Assembly (NCBI RefSeq): GCF_000283155.1
Contig: NW_004454225.1
Coordinates: 386,701-450,700 of the forward strand
From: Ceratotherium simum simum
Lineage: Eukaryota > Chordata > Mammalia > Perissodactyla > Rhinocerotidae
Length of the DNA: 64,000 nt
Reading direction: 5' to 3'
The translations under genes and the position numbers were made by a program. The notes beneath the pieces are model-generated. The model was not told the DNA's origin. It did no database searches and saw only the letters and a list, made by a program, of their open reading frames with translations. Of the stretch, positions 1 through 7,870 are shown one piece after another (position 1 is the first letter of the stretch; every line of letters starts with the position of its first letter).

Positions 1-850
1 CCAGTGCCGACTGCCAAGGCCCAGGAAAACACATTTTTTCCCTCTGTCCTCACAGAGGAAGTAAATGGCTGAGCAGCCAGAGAGGAGCCCATGCTGGCGG
101 GTGGGCCCTCTAAGGATGTCTCTGGAGTGGACTGGGGGGGCAGGGAGCGGGATGTAGGAGGGCCTGTGGCTGCTGGCTGGGCGAGGCAGCTGTTCCTCCC
201 CCAAGAGTCAGCTCATTCTCTAGGCCTCCAAAAGAACGTAGGGACCTGCAGACCCTGGAGGCCCACTGGCCTCGGTGGCAAGAAGGGAAGAAGCAGGGCG
301 GGGGGGCTGGGGGCAGTGTGGTGGCCGGCCCTGCAGAAAGAGCCCTGAGGTGGGGGTCCGCACTCCTGGGTTCCCGCCCGCCACTGCCGCCAAACAGCTG
401 CTTGGTTGCCTCGGTTATCGAGCAAGGAGGTTGGACCAGCTGCTGTCTCGGGCCCAAGGTCCACCAGCCTGGCCAAGGCAGCCCGGAGGAGGACCCCGGC
501 CCCTTGGCTTACAGCCCAGCAGCCCCCGGCCTGGGGCTGGAGCCTGGAAACCTGAAGTTTTCAGAAAGTTCTCCCTCTTGTGGATTTCCCTCTGTGACTG
601 CCTGACTTTGCGGAGCGAGGACATTCCTGGGCGAACATGGGTGCCTCCGCTGACGTCCAGGCTGCGGCTGAGAGGCCGAGGCTGGAGGAAGAGGAGAGAG
701 AGGAAGGAGGGACAAGCAGGTCCAAAGCCACCTGAGGGCCTAAAAGTACTTTGAGTCCAGCCAGCTGAGGGGGTGGGACCTTCAGCCACTAGATAGGATA
801 TGGGATGGCTGACAGTTTCCATCTCTTGCGCCTACTCTGGAGGGAGGGCC

Positions 851-950
851 GTGTTGAGAAGGATTCTGAGGTTGTAAAAAGCTCAGTGGAAAACCGTGCT
901 GTGTTGAGAAGGATTCCGAGGCTGTGTCCAACCGCAGTGGGAAAAGTGCT
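851..950. repeat. Two-copy 50-bp tandem direct repeat
   Basis: Bases 851-900 and 901-950 both begin GTGTTGAGAAGGATT and end in GTGCT. They are nearly identical over the first half (two mismatches in 25 bases) and more diverged over the second half. The unit is exactly 50 bp. No known repeat family was recognised. Confidence 0.75.
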
Positions 951-1029
951 GTGACTGGTGAGCCATGTCTGTGTTGGGAGTGGCAGGAGGGACGATGTGA
1001 GGCAGGCCGACCATCTGCCACTTCTGATC

Positions 1030-1150
1030 TTCTCTAAGCCTCTGGTAATTTACACACTAACTCTATGATGATCGTCCCCACTTGACAAGTGAGGAAACTG
1101 AGTCCCAGAGAGGAAAAAGGACTCGTCCAAGGGGCCAGGCCACGCCTCCA
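1030..1150 (-). repeat. MIR fragment (reverse)
   Basis: The phrase GTGAGGAAACTGAGTCCCAG near 1088 is the reverse-complement core of the mammalian-wide interspersed repeat (MIR), an ancient tRNA-derived SINE. Boundaries are approximate. Confidence 0.6.
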
Positions 1151-1669
1151 AGGTTCTGTGTCAGCCACAGCACCCAGTGCTCAGCACCCAGCGGCCAGCA
1201 GGTCTCGGTTAACCTATGTCGAGAGGGGCTTCCCCTCTCCCGTCAGGTCTCTCTGTGTAGCCCAGACTGCCTGGGCATCACCTAACACCCCAGCTCCCCG
1301 AACAGCTGGCAGGGGGCCCTGGACAGCTGTATGTCATTTGCATAGCCCTAGGAGACCCGGCACGAATGCTGGCACAACAGAGCTATGGAGACTGGAAATT
1401 CCAGCCTCCTCTTCACAGGGGTGGGCAAATGGGGCCCAGAGAGGGTGCCCTGTGAGGGCCACATTGGGAGGGGGCACGTGGCTCAGTATGGCCTCGGTCC
1501 TGGGCTCCACCCCCTGTTAGTTGCGTGACCCTGCCCTACTTTATTGACCTCTCTGAGCATTACCTCGAAGAGTTACCAGGAGGACCAGGGTGATGACCGT
1601 GTGAAAGGGATTAGGATTCAGTCCTGGGCCTTTATAGGTGTTTAGAATTCCTTCCAATTTGGGAGGAGG

Positions 1670-1765
1670 CAGCCACTCCCCTGCTGTGGGACTTCAGGCA
1701 AGAGAGAACCCTCTCTGAGCCTCCACCTCCCCTTGGGTAAAATGAGGAGGTGGGGCCAGATGGTC
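1670..1765 (+). repeat. MIR fragment
   Basis: The order 'gactt-caggcaag ... ctctctgagcctc ... gtaaaatgagg' is the MIR core in forward orientation. Its edges are worn. Confidence 0.6.
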
Positions 1766-1805
1766 TCTAAGGGCCTTTCCCCTGTGACCCCGGCCAGCTG
1801 GGAGA

Positions 1806-1815
1806 TGCTGAGTCA
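1806..1815. promoter_or_regulatory. Candidate NF-E2/CNC-small Maf element (TGCTGAGTCA)
   Basis: TGCTGAGTCA is the core of the NF-E2 / T-MARE motif bound by heterodimers of small Maf proteins with CNC factors such as NRF2 or p45. On the reverse strand it also fits the antioxidant-response core TGACNNNGC. It lies about 3.5 kb upstream of the MAFF start codon in non-repeat sequence between two MIR pieces. Small Maf genes are known to be induced through such sites, so autoregulation is plausible. A 10-bp match alone is weak evidence. Confidence 0.35.
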
Positions 1816-1894
1816 AGGCGAGGTCCCGGTGACTGCTGTAGGCCTGGCCCCTCCTGGACAGCCTCAGCAGTTCTGATAACCTCCCAGGTGCTCA

Positions 1895-2075
1895 CTGACC
1901 TCTATAGCTTATACCACTTGGTTCCCCCAAAACCCTGCGAGGCTGGCATTGTTCCGATCCTACACATGGGAAAGTGGAGACCCAGAGAGGTCGAGTGGCT
2001 TGCCTAAGGTCACACAGCCTGGAGAAAACAGAGATGGGACCCAGACCCAGGCTTGACTCTTAATCCAGTGCTCCT
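1895..2075 (-). repeat. MIR (reverse), fairly complete
   Basis: This reads as the reverse complement of MIR: 'aaccctgcgaggctggcatt', then 'gggaaagtggagacccagag', then 'ctaaggtcacacagcc'. Boundaries are approximate. Confidence 0.7.
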
Positions 2076-2304
2076 CTCGTTTTCCATATCCCGCCTGGGA
2101 GCCAAGCATCGTGAGGATAGAATCCCTCCTGCACCCTTCCCACCCTCCTGGCGTCTGTGTGCCACCTGTGTGCAGGTGGACAGGAGGAAGATCTGGAGAC
2201 ATGGCCAGGGGTTATTCTCTCGACAGTTACTCTCTCAATGGGCTTGGCACTTGGTTCAGACACTGACAAGCTGGGTGACAGACAGGGTCAGAGACTCCAC
2301 CCAC

Positions 2305-2775
2305 CTACCCCTCATCAGTGCCTGCTCCCTGCCAGGCCCTGTGCTGGCACCTCAGCACCCAGAGCTGCTCCGCCTGGTTCCTGCCGGTAGAGCTCCCTGT
2401 CTGGTGGGGAGACAAGGAAACAGCACGTTACAACACAGGGGTTGAAGGGCTGGAGTGGGCGGTGCCAACAAGTTCTGGGGTCAGGGAGGGCTTCCTGGAG
2501 GAGGAGTGTCTGCACCCAGGGCAGAAGGATGAGTAGGAGTCTGCCAAATAAAGTGGGGGGAGAAGCGTCACAGGGCGTGGGGTGGCCCAGAAGCAAGAAA
2601 GCATGGGGTGAGAGGAAGTGAAAGAAATTCCATGTGGTTGGTGTGCGGAGTGGAGGTGGGCAGTGGTGGGAAATGAGCCTGGGTGCCACTCGGGTGGGCT
2701 TGGACTCTGTCCCCAGGAGAGTAGGGAGCCATGGAAGGTTTGCATCTGAGTGGTGACATGGGCAGAATCACCCAG
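2305..2775 (-). repeat. L2 LINE fragment (reverse)
   Basis: The run has a 'ccaggccctgtgctgg' start, 'agggagggcttcctgg' in the middle, and near its end 'agggagccatgg' followed by 'gtggtgacatgg'. This matches the reverse complement of the 3' part of the ancient L2 (CR1-clade) LINE. It is degenerate and non-functional. Confidence 0.6.
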
Positions 2776-3204
2776 TGGAGAGATCCTCGGGTTGCTGTGC
2801 AGAGGATGAGCAGGCTGGGACCTCCCCAGGGGTGTGTGTTGGGGGCAGGTGGCCATTTTGGAGGCCTGTAGTGAAGGGTAGGATTGGTGGGGGTGCTGTA
2901 TGAGGGTCCCCAGGTGGTGTCTGTGCAAGATGAGGGTCCTGACTTGGGACTTTCTGGGCCTCAGTTTCCCCCAGCTATACCACAAGAAGCCTGGGTGGCT
3001 CTGAAGACCCTCCCAGCCCAAGGGGCGGGGCAGCTGCCACTGTCAGGGGATCTCTTGAAGTGCCAGCTTCCCTGTCCTGTCCCAGTCCTCGCTTCCCTCT
3101 GGGGTGTCAGACCCCTGGCTGTGTGGGCTGGGAGGAGCTGGGGCTTCCTGAGAAGCCTGGACTGTCCCCACCTCGGCCTGAGTCACACTGAAAACTCAAA
3201 TGCC

Positions 3205-3410
3205 TTTACTTAAGCAACCAGCATGTGCTGGGCACCACTCTAAGCACTGGGGACACAGCAGGGGACAAGACAGGCTCTCTGCTGTGATGAGCTGGCATTC
3301 TAATGGGAGACAGACACCGAACAAATACATAAAATATGTGTGGGTAATAATAATTATATATAGTGAGAGGTGCTACAGAGGAACATGAGGTCGGGAAGGG
3401 AGACAGGGTG

Positions 3411-3448
<38 letters not shown>

Positions 3449-3870
3449 TACGTGTGTGTGTGTATCAAGGGTTGGGAATTCTAAATCAAGTAAGAACATG
3501 AGACTTGAAGAGAGACCTGAAGGAAGTGAGGATGGAAACACTGCGGCTATCTAGGGGAAGAGAATGCCCGGCAGGGGGAACAGCCAGTGCAAAGGCCCTG
3601 GGGAGGAGTGCACTGGGTGTTTGAGGAACAGCAGGGAGGTGCGTGTGGCTGGAGCCCAGTGAGTTGGGGGATGGGGGGGAGCTAAGCAGGAGGTAGTGGA
3701 GAGGCGTGTGCTAGGGCCATATCATGCAGCGCCTTGTGGGCCATTGTGATGACTTTGCCTTTATATATAGTAAGATGCCTTTATATATAGTGCCTTTAAT
3801 CCGAGTGAGATGGGAGCCATGGGAGGGTCCTAAGAGAGGAGGAACATGATTTGACTTAAAGGGGTGGTGG
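3205..3870 (-). repeat. L2 LINE fragment (reverse)
   Basis: The characteristic reverse-L2 order is present: 'ctaagcactggggacacagc', 'gacctgaaggaagtgagg', 'ggaacagccagtgcaaaggc', 'gcgccttgtgggccat' and 'gagtgagatgggagccatgg'. A TG microsatellite (3409-3463) and a short duplication (about 3756-3795) have grown inside it. It has no coding capacity. Confidence 0.75.
3409..3463. repeat. (TG)n microsatellite
   Basis: This is an imperfect TG dinucleotide tract of about 55 bp interrupted by CG, TA and CG steps. It lies inside the reverse L2 fragment. It is a likely polymorphic marker and can adopt left-handed DNA. Confidence 0.9.
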
Positions 3871-4089
3871 CGAGGAGCAAGTGGAGCAGGGCAGGAAGAT
3901 GCCCTGTGGCCTGAGACGCGGCATCCGATCGATTCTCATTAGCAACCCCCTAACTGATAGACAGCAGCGGGGGTAAACCGGTCCAGACCCTGGTTCCCGC
4001 AGCTGTGTGTGGGGCCAGCCTCACAGCCTCCGCTCACCCTCTGGCACCTTCTGGCAGGCCCCAGGTGTCTCTCAGAGACACTGTGGAGA

Positions 4090-4225
4090 AAGGGAAAGTG
4101 CACAGACTCTGGCATCAGACACACTGGGACCTTTCAGAGGTTGTCCCACTGACTAGCTGTGGGATTCTGACAGATCAGTTAACCTCTCTGTGCCTCAGTT
4201 TCCCCATGGGTGACACAAGGTGGCT
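4090..4225 (+). repeat. MIR
   Basis: The MIR order is present in forward orientation: 'actctggcatcagacac', 'gactagctgtgggattctg', 'ttaacctctctgtgcctcag', 'tttccccat'. An L2-like tail ('agtagatgctcaataca') follows separately near 4432. Confidence 0.75.
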
Positions 4226-4629
4226 GTGTGTTCGCCACCACCCCTCCCCACGGGGATCACCAGCCGGGAACTCAGCCCAACGGTGAACAGGCAGAATCAG
4301 ATCCACTGGGGCAGGAGACTGCTGCTTTCGAGGGGGCTTTGGGAGACAGGCCCCTTCAGCCCACAGCAATGACCACTGGCCCCTAGCGTGTGCCCTCTAC
4401 GTCTCCCCATTGTCAAGCACATGTCTGGCAAATAGTAGATGCTCAATACATATTTGTGGAATGAACCTGGGGCTTTCAGGCCCGTGGGGGAGGCACTGAT
4501 GGCTGGTGGGCCCCCATCAATCTAGGTGTGGCTGTCCTGTCTGCCCAGGGCAGTCCCCAGGTACGGGAAGCTTTCCCAAACAGGTGTGGATGAGGGAGGC
4601 TTGGGCAGGGGAGGGGAGGGACTGGTTAC

Positions 4630-4741
4630 GCTGTATTTTGATGGGGTGCTGGCGGGACTCCGTGAAAACTCATTGACCTAGTACACATACTTTTTGTGCA
4701 CTTTTCTGTAGATTATACCTTAATGAAAAGTTAAAAAAAAA
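4630..4741 (+). repeat. L1 3'-end fragment with A tail
   Basis: The sequence ends 'ctgtagattataccttaatg', then 'aaaagtt' and an A-rich run. This is typical of the 3' terminus of an old L1 LINE (L1M group). Only about 110 bp remain. Confidence 0.6.
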
Positions 4742-4794
4742 AGTCAAATACACATGTCTGGGCCCCCATGTGGAAGAATGGCTGAGGAGAGGGG

Positions 4795-5275
4795 ACCTCT
4801 TCATTTGGTGCGCATTTATTGAGCACCTTCTGTGTGCCAGGGACTGACTTAGGTACACTGATGGAATGGAAGGATAGACAAGGCCTCGGTCCTCACGGGC
4901 TGACATTTCGGTGGAGGAGGGGTGGCAGGGAGAGACAGACCATACACAAGTAACCACCCATAAATAATTGCAGAAGTGGTGACTGTTGTGAGGGTTAGTA
5001 AATGGGGTTATGTGATATGGCACAAGGACTTCTTTGAAGAGGTGGCATTGGGCAAAGACCTAAATGATGAAGAGTTGCTATGGGAAGAGAAAAGGGAAGA
5101 GACCAGTAAAGAGAACAGCAAGTGCAAAGGCCTTGAGGCTGGAATGAGCCATTCAAGGAGGGCACTGTGGCTGGACCACTGGGACAGAGGAAAGTGATAT
5201 GAATGAATTCCAAGACAGCAAGGGCCCTGAATGCCAAGCTAGTGAGTTTGGATTTTATTCTAAGTGGAAAAAAAA
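4795..5275 (-). repeat. L2 LINE fragment (reverse) abutting a MAFF splice acceptor
   Basis: The reverse-L2 landmarks are 'ttattgagcaccttctgtgt', 'gacctaaatgatgaagag', 'gaacagcaagtgcaaaggcc' and, at the end, 'gagtttggattttattcta'. The last recognisable bases lie about 25-30 nt upstream of the AG at 5301-5302, which ends the intron before the MAFF coding exon. The branch-point region is therefore in or next to L2 sequence. Confidence 0.75.
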
Positions 5276-5302
5276 GTGACCTTGGCCTCTTCTCTCCCCT
5301 AG

Positions 5303-5332
5303 GTCTCAGTCCAGAGGGCACCTTCTGCAAAT
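5303..5332 (+). other. MAFF: MAFF 5' UTR part of first coding exon
   Basis: A pyrimidine-rich run (5284-5300) ends in TAG at 5300-5302, so the exon probably starts at 5303 and carries about 30 nt of 5' UTR before the ATG at 5333. An AG at 5307-5308 is a less likely alternative acceptor. The exact acceptor is inferred from the signal alone. Confidence 0.6.
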
Positions 5333-5368
5333 ATGTCTGTGGATCCCTTATCCAGCAAAGCCCTGAAG
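5333..5368 (+). CDS. MAFF: Small Maf transcription factor MafF, first coding exon (residues 1-12)
   Basis: This exon encodes MSVDPLSSKALK and then meets a GTGAGG splice donor (5369). That N-terminus separates MAFF from the other small Mafs, MAFK and MAFG, whose first residues differ. The exon ends in phase 0 and joins directly to ATC AAG at 5954, giving KALK-IKRE. The context before the ATG is 'aaat', only moderately good for initiation. The gene lies on the + strand and converges with TMEM184B. See the main exon entry for function. Confidence 0.93.
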
Positions 5369-5953
5369 GTGAGGTGGCAGCCCCTGTGGTCCCCAGTCCT
5401 CCCCCTCCCTCCCTGCCCTGGCCAAGCTCCCCATCCCAAATTCCCCTTCACTTCCTGGAATCCCCAAGGGTGGTTCAGCAGGCACCAGGCGTTCATGAGA
5501 CCACAGGAAGGGCCCTGGGCTGGGAACCAGGAGGCCAGGGCTCTGATCGTAGGCTGTGTGCCCCTGGGCAGGTCACTCCCCTCCCTGGACCTGCTTCCCC
5601 ATGGGGACAATGCCCACTGGGCTGCAGGACTTCAGAGGTGCTCTCCTGGGTTTCTCTGGCTGAGTCCAGGCCAAGCGCTGGGTTAGAATTCGGGCTGGAC
5701 CCTGGGGTGGCTCCTTTTGTGTTCAGATCCTGATTTGGCTCGATTTTCCCTTTCCGGATTCCTGCCCCTCTTTGGGGTCTTGGAGCAAGTCCAGCCCCCA
5801 CCTCAGTGCCTATGGCGGTGAAGGGGGAGCACTAGGGGTGGAGGGGGAGCCGTCCCCAGCGCCTGCTGCGCACCAGGCCCAGGGCTCAGGGTCCACACGC
5901 AAGAGTGCAACCCTGGGCCTCAGTTTCCCCATGCGCCCCACGTGCCGCCGCAG
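5369..5953 (+). other. MAFF: MAFF intron between the two coding exons (585 bp)
   Basis: The intron has a canonical GTGAGG donor and a CAG acceptor (5951-5953). It holds a MIR copy at about 5505-5625 ('ggctgggaaccaggaggcc', 'tgtgcccctgggcaggtcac'). Otherwise it is GC-rich single-copy-looking sequence with no further exon. Confidence 0.85.
5505..5625 (+). repeat. MIR inside the MAFF intron
   Basis: The MIR core is in forward orientation: 'gaaccaggaggccagggctc', then 'gggcaggtcactcccctccc', then 'ttccccatggggacaa'. It is ancient and diverged. Confidence 0.6.
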
Positions 5954-6315
5954 ATCAAGCGCGAGCTGAGCGAGAACACGCCGCACCTGTCGGACGAGGC
6001 GCTGATGGGGCTCTCGGTGCGCGAGCTGAACCGGCACCTGCGCGGGCTCTCGGCCGAGGAGGTGACGCGGCTCAAGCAGCGGCGCCGCACGCTCAAGAAC
6101 CGCGGGTACGCGGCCAGCTGCCGCGTGAAGCGCGTGTGCCAGAAGGAGGAGCTGCAGAAGCAGAAGTCGGAGCTGGAGCGCGAGGTGGACAAGCTGGCGC
6201 GCGAGAACGCCGCCATGCGCCTGGAGCTCGACGCGCTGCGCGGCAAGTGCGAGGCGCTGCAGGGCTTCGCGCGCTCGGTGGCCGCCGCCCGCGGGCCCTC
6301 CGCGCTCGTGGCGCC
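5954..6315 (+). CDS. MAFF: Small Maf transcription factor MafF, main bZIP exon (residues 13-132, cut by gap)
   Basis: MafF is a nuclear bZIP protein. As a homodimer it represses; paired with CNC proteins (NRF1, NRF2, NFE2, BACH1) it binds MARE/antioxidant elements. Visible here are a sumoylation-type IKRE motif (13-16), the extended homology region (about 24-52, [15 protein letters not shown]), the basic region (about 54-76) with the Maf signature NRGYAASCR (61-69, Tyr64 instead of the usual Ala), and a leucine zipper (about 79-113). As expected for a small Maf, no transactivation domain is present. The family protein has about 164 residues; 132 are readable and the last 32 or so plus the stop lie in the 6316-6490 gap. 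The exon is very GC- and CpG-rich. Both strands stay open through it, but only this frame is a known protein. Confidence 0.95.
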
Positions 6316-6490
6316 NNNNNNNNNNNNNNNNNNNNNNNNNNNNNNNNNNNNNNNNNNNNNNNNNNNNNNNNNNNNNNNNNNNNNNNNNNNNNNNNNNNNN
6401 NNNNNNNNNNNNNNNNNNNNNNNNNNNNNNNNNNNNNNNNNNNNNNNNNNNNNNNNNNNNNNNNNNNNNNNNNNNNNNNNNNNNNNNNNN
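6316..6490. other. Assembly gap (175 N) hiding the MAFF C-terminus
   Basis: A run of 175 N sits in GC-rich sequence. The expected remainder of MafF (about 32 codons plus stop, roughly 99 nt) fits inside it with about 75 nt of 3' UTR to spare. The gap is therefore probably a sequencing dropout rather than a rearrangement. Confidence 0.9.
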
Positions 6491-7034
6491 CGCCCCGCCC
6501 CGATCACGCCCCATTCCCAAGCCACGCCCCTCCCACCCCGCTGCCTCCCCAAAGTGCCTAAGCGCCGTCTCCGTCCCCAGCTGCCCTTTCTCTCCAGCCA
6601 TCGTTCATCTCCAGCCATTTCTCTCCACCCTGTGGTGGACACACGTTCCCTCCCCAGAGCCAGTCTTCCTCGTGCAGCCCCTGAAACCAGGACCTAATGG
6701 CCCTGGGGAGGGGCAACCTTGGTGAGAGAGCAGGTAGGGTGGGGGTGGGGTCTGGGGTCTCCAGAGGCTTAAAGTTCAGCCTTCTTAGATTGGGAGGGTG
6801 GGATAAGAGCGGATTAGAGAAGGGCTGTTGGAGAGAAGAGGGCCACCCCTCGTTGTGTAAACTGCTCGGATTGTGCCAACGGCCCCTCCGCATCCTCCCA
6901 GGATTCAGGACTGGGTCTGGCCTTGTGTGCGCTTGTGGGGCTGTCTCGCTGGGAAGCTGACGCTCCACCTCTGCTTTGGGCCTTGAGGTGCCTGCCTTCC
7001 CCAGCTGGGAGAGTCGTTAGAAACTGCCTAGTGA

Positions 7035-7125
7035 CGCCCAGTTACCAGATGGGGAAACTGGAGGCCTCCAGCGGACTGACAGCGCCCAAGGCCACATATG
7101 CTTAGCGGTTGAACTGGAACTAAAA
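7035..7125 (-). repeat. MIR (reverse) in MAFF 3' UTR
   Basis: 'agttaccagatggggaaact', 'gcgcccaaggccacatatgc' and the following tail match the reverse MIR core. It is transcribed as part of the 3' UTR. Confidence 0.5.
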
Positions 7126-7584
7126 GGCAGGTCTCGCCACTGCTGCCTGGAGATTCTAGCCATGGCTGTCAGGGGGACAGTGGACAGGGACTGAGACAGT
7201 GGTGGGAGGGCCTCCCTGGCTGGGAGACAGCTCTCTGTGAGTCAGGAGAAGAGAAGTGGAGGGACAGAGAAGGTGATGCAGATGGAAGTGAGGGAAGGAG
7301 CTGGCCTGGCTCAACCCTGGGCTCTCGCTGCAGCCAGGGAGCTGGCCAACCAACGAGAAAAGGGACCAAGGAGGTGACTACTGTGGCAGGTGGGGAGATG
7401 AGAAGACAGATCTTGTGGTTTTGCAGCCTGGGGGTGGGGTCCTTAAGAGGGAAGGGTCCCACCTTTCCCCCTGTGAGTGTCCACTGTGGGGTGGGGCTGA
7501 CCACTGCCATTGATTGCCTTTCTCCTGGGAAGCTCAGCCCCAACCCCTCCCCCCACACTGTATACAGCCGCCCCTCCCCGCTGT

Positions 7585-7593
7585 TTATTTATT
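7585..7593 (+). promoter_or_regulatory. AU-rich element nonamer (TTATTTATT)
   Basis: This is an exact match to the UUAUUUA(U/A)(U/A) nonamer bound by TTP-family and HuR proteins. It lies in the MAFF 3' UTR upstream of both poly(A) signals, so it should be in every transcript. Confidence 0.7.
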
Positions 7594-7692
7594 GCACGAA
7601 TCTAAATTATTCTCCCCAGCCAGAGCCCTAGCACCCACTCCCTGGAAAAGTGGTGTGTGGCCCTGAGCTGGACTTTATATTTTATATCTGCA

Positions 7693-7698
7693 AATAAA
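7693..7698 (+). terminator. Proximal MAFF poly(A) signal AATAAA
   Basis: An exact AATAAA hexamer lies in A/T-rich 3' UTR, about 155 nt before the distal signal. The T-rich stretch right after it ('cgcattttatcttatattta') could act as a downstream element. Usage is inferred. Confidence 0.5.
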
Positions 7699-7785
7699 TC
7701 GCATTTTATCTTATATTTAGGGAAAGCCGGATGGCAACAACCACCAAAAAATGTTAAAAAAAAAAAATTGCCCGGCCCCCAGAAT

Positions 7786-7794
7786 TTATTTATT
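7786..7794 (+). promoter_or_regulatory. Second AU-rich element nonamer (TTATTTATT)
   Basis: This is a second exact nonamer. It lies between the two poly(A) signals, so only transcripts using the distal site would carry it. Confidence 0.7.
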
Positions 7795-7847
7795 TTCTGA
7801 CTTACAGTAAGCGAGTTATCCTCCTTCTGTATTTTGTAGACTTTCTG

Positions 7848-7853
7848 AATAAA
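7848..7853 (+). terminator. Distal MAFF poly(A) signal AATAAA
   Basis: The hexamer AATAAA is followed by 'gtcaagttctctttttcca' and then a TG/T-rich stretch (7880-7925), the usual order of signal, cleavage site and downstream element. It is the likely main end of MAFF. Confidence 0.75.
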
Positions 7854-7870
7854 GTCAAGTTCTCTTTTTC

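Larger units (their letters stand above)
1..5302. other. MAFF upstream / first-intron region, no gene seen
   Basis: No exon with a recognisable protein or paired splice sites is visible here. In other mammals the first, non-coding MAFF exon lies several kilobases upstream of the coding exon, so this stretch is probably intron 1 or promoter-distal sequence. I could not identify exon 1. Contents seen: a 50-bp tandem duplication (851-950), MIR pieces on both strands (about 1030-1150, 1670-1765, 1895-2075, 4090-4225), three reverse-strand L2 pieces (about 2305-2775, 3205-3870, 4795-5275), an L2 tail (about 4380-4475), an L1 3' tail (about 4630-4741), a TG microsatellite (3409-3463) and an NF-E2-like site (1806-1815). 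Confidence 0.6.
6491..7870 (+). other. MAFF: MAFF 3' UTR
   Basis: The 3' UTR runs from the gap to a probable cleavage site about 15-20 nt after the AATAAA at 7848. It starts in C-rich sequence (CGCCCC repeats) and becomes A/T-rich after 7570. It includes a reverse MIR (about 7035-7125) and two TTATTTATT nonamers (7585-7593, 7786-7794), the minimal AU-rich destabilising element. It also has two poly(A) signals (7693-7698, 7848-7853). A U/GU-rich stretch follows at about 7900-7925. A labile message suits an inducible small Maf gene. The length of about 1.4 kb is typical for MAFF. Confidence 0.75.

Noticed and set aside
3409..3463. TG tract as a CRISPR-like or satellite array
   Set aside because: It is a simple dinucleotide microsatellite; no spacer-repeat organisation exists anywhere in the window.
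5810..6642. Long open frames antisense and in alternate frames across the MAFF bZIP exon
   Set aside because: They run through the N gap, where any frame stays open, and the exon is extremely GC-rich, which removes stops by chance. Only the MafF frame resembles a known protein.
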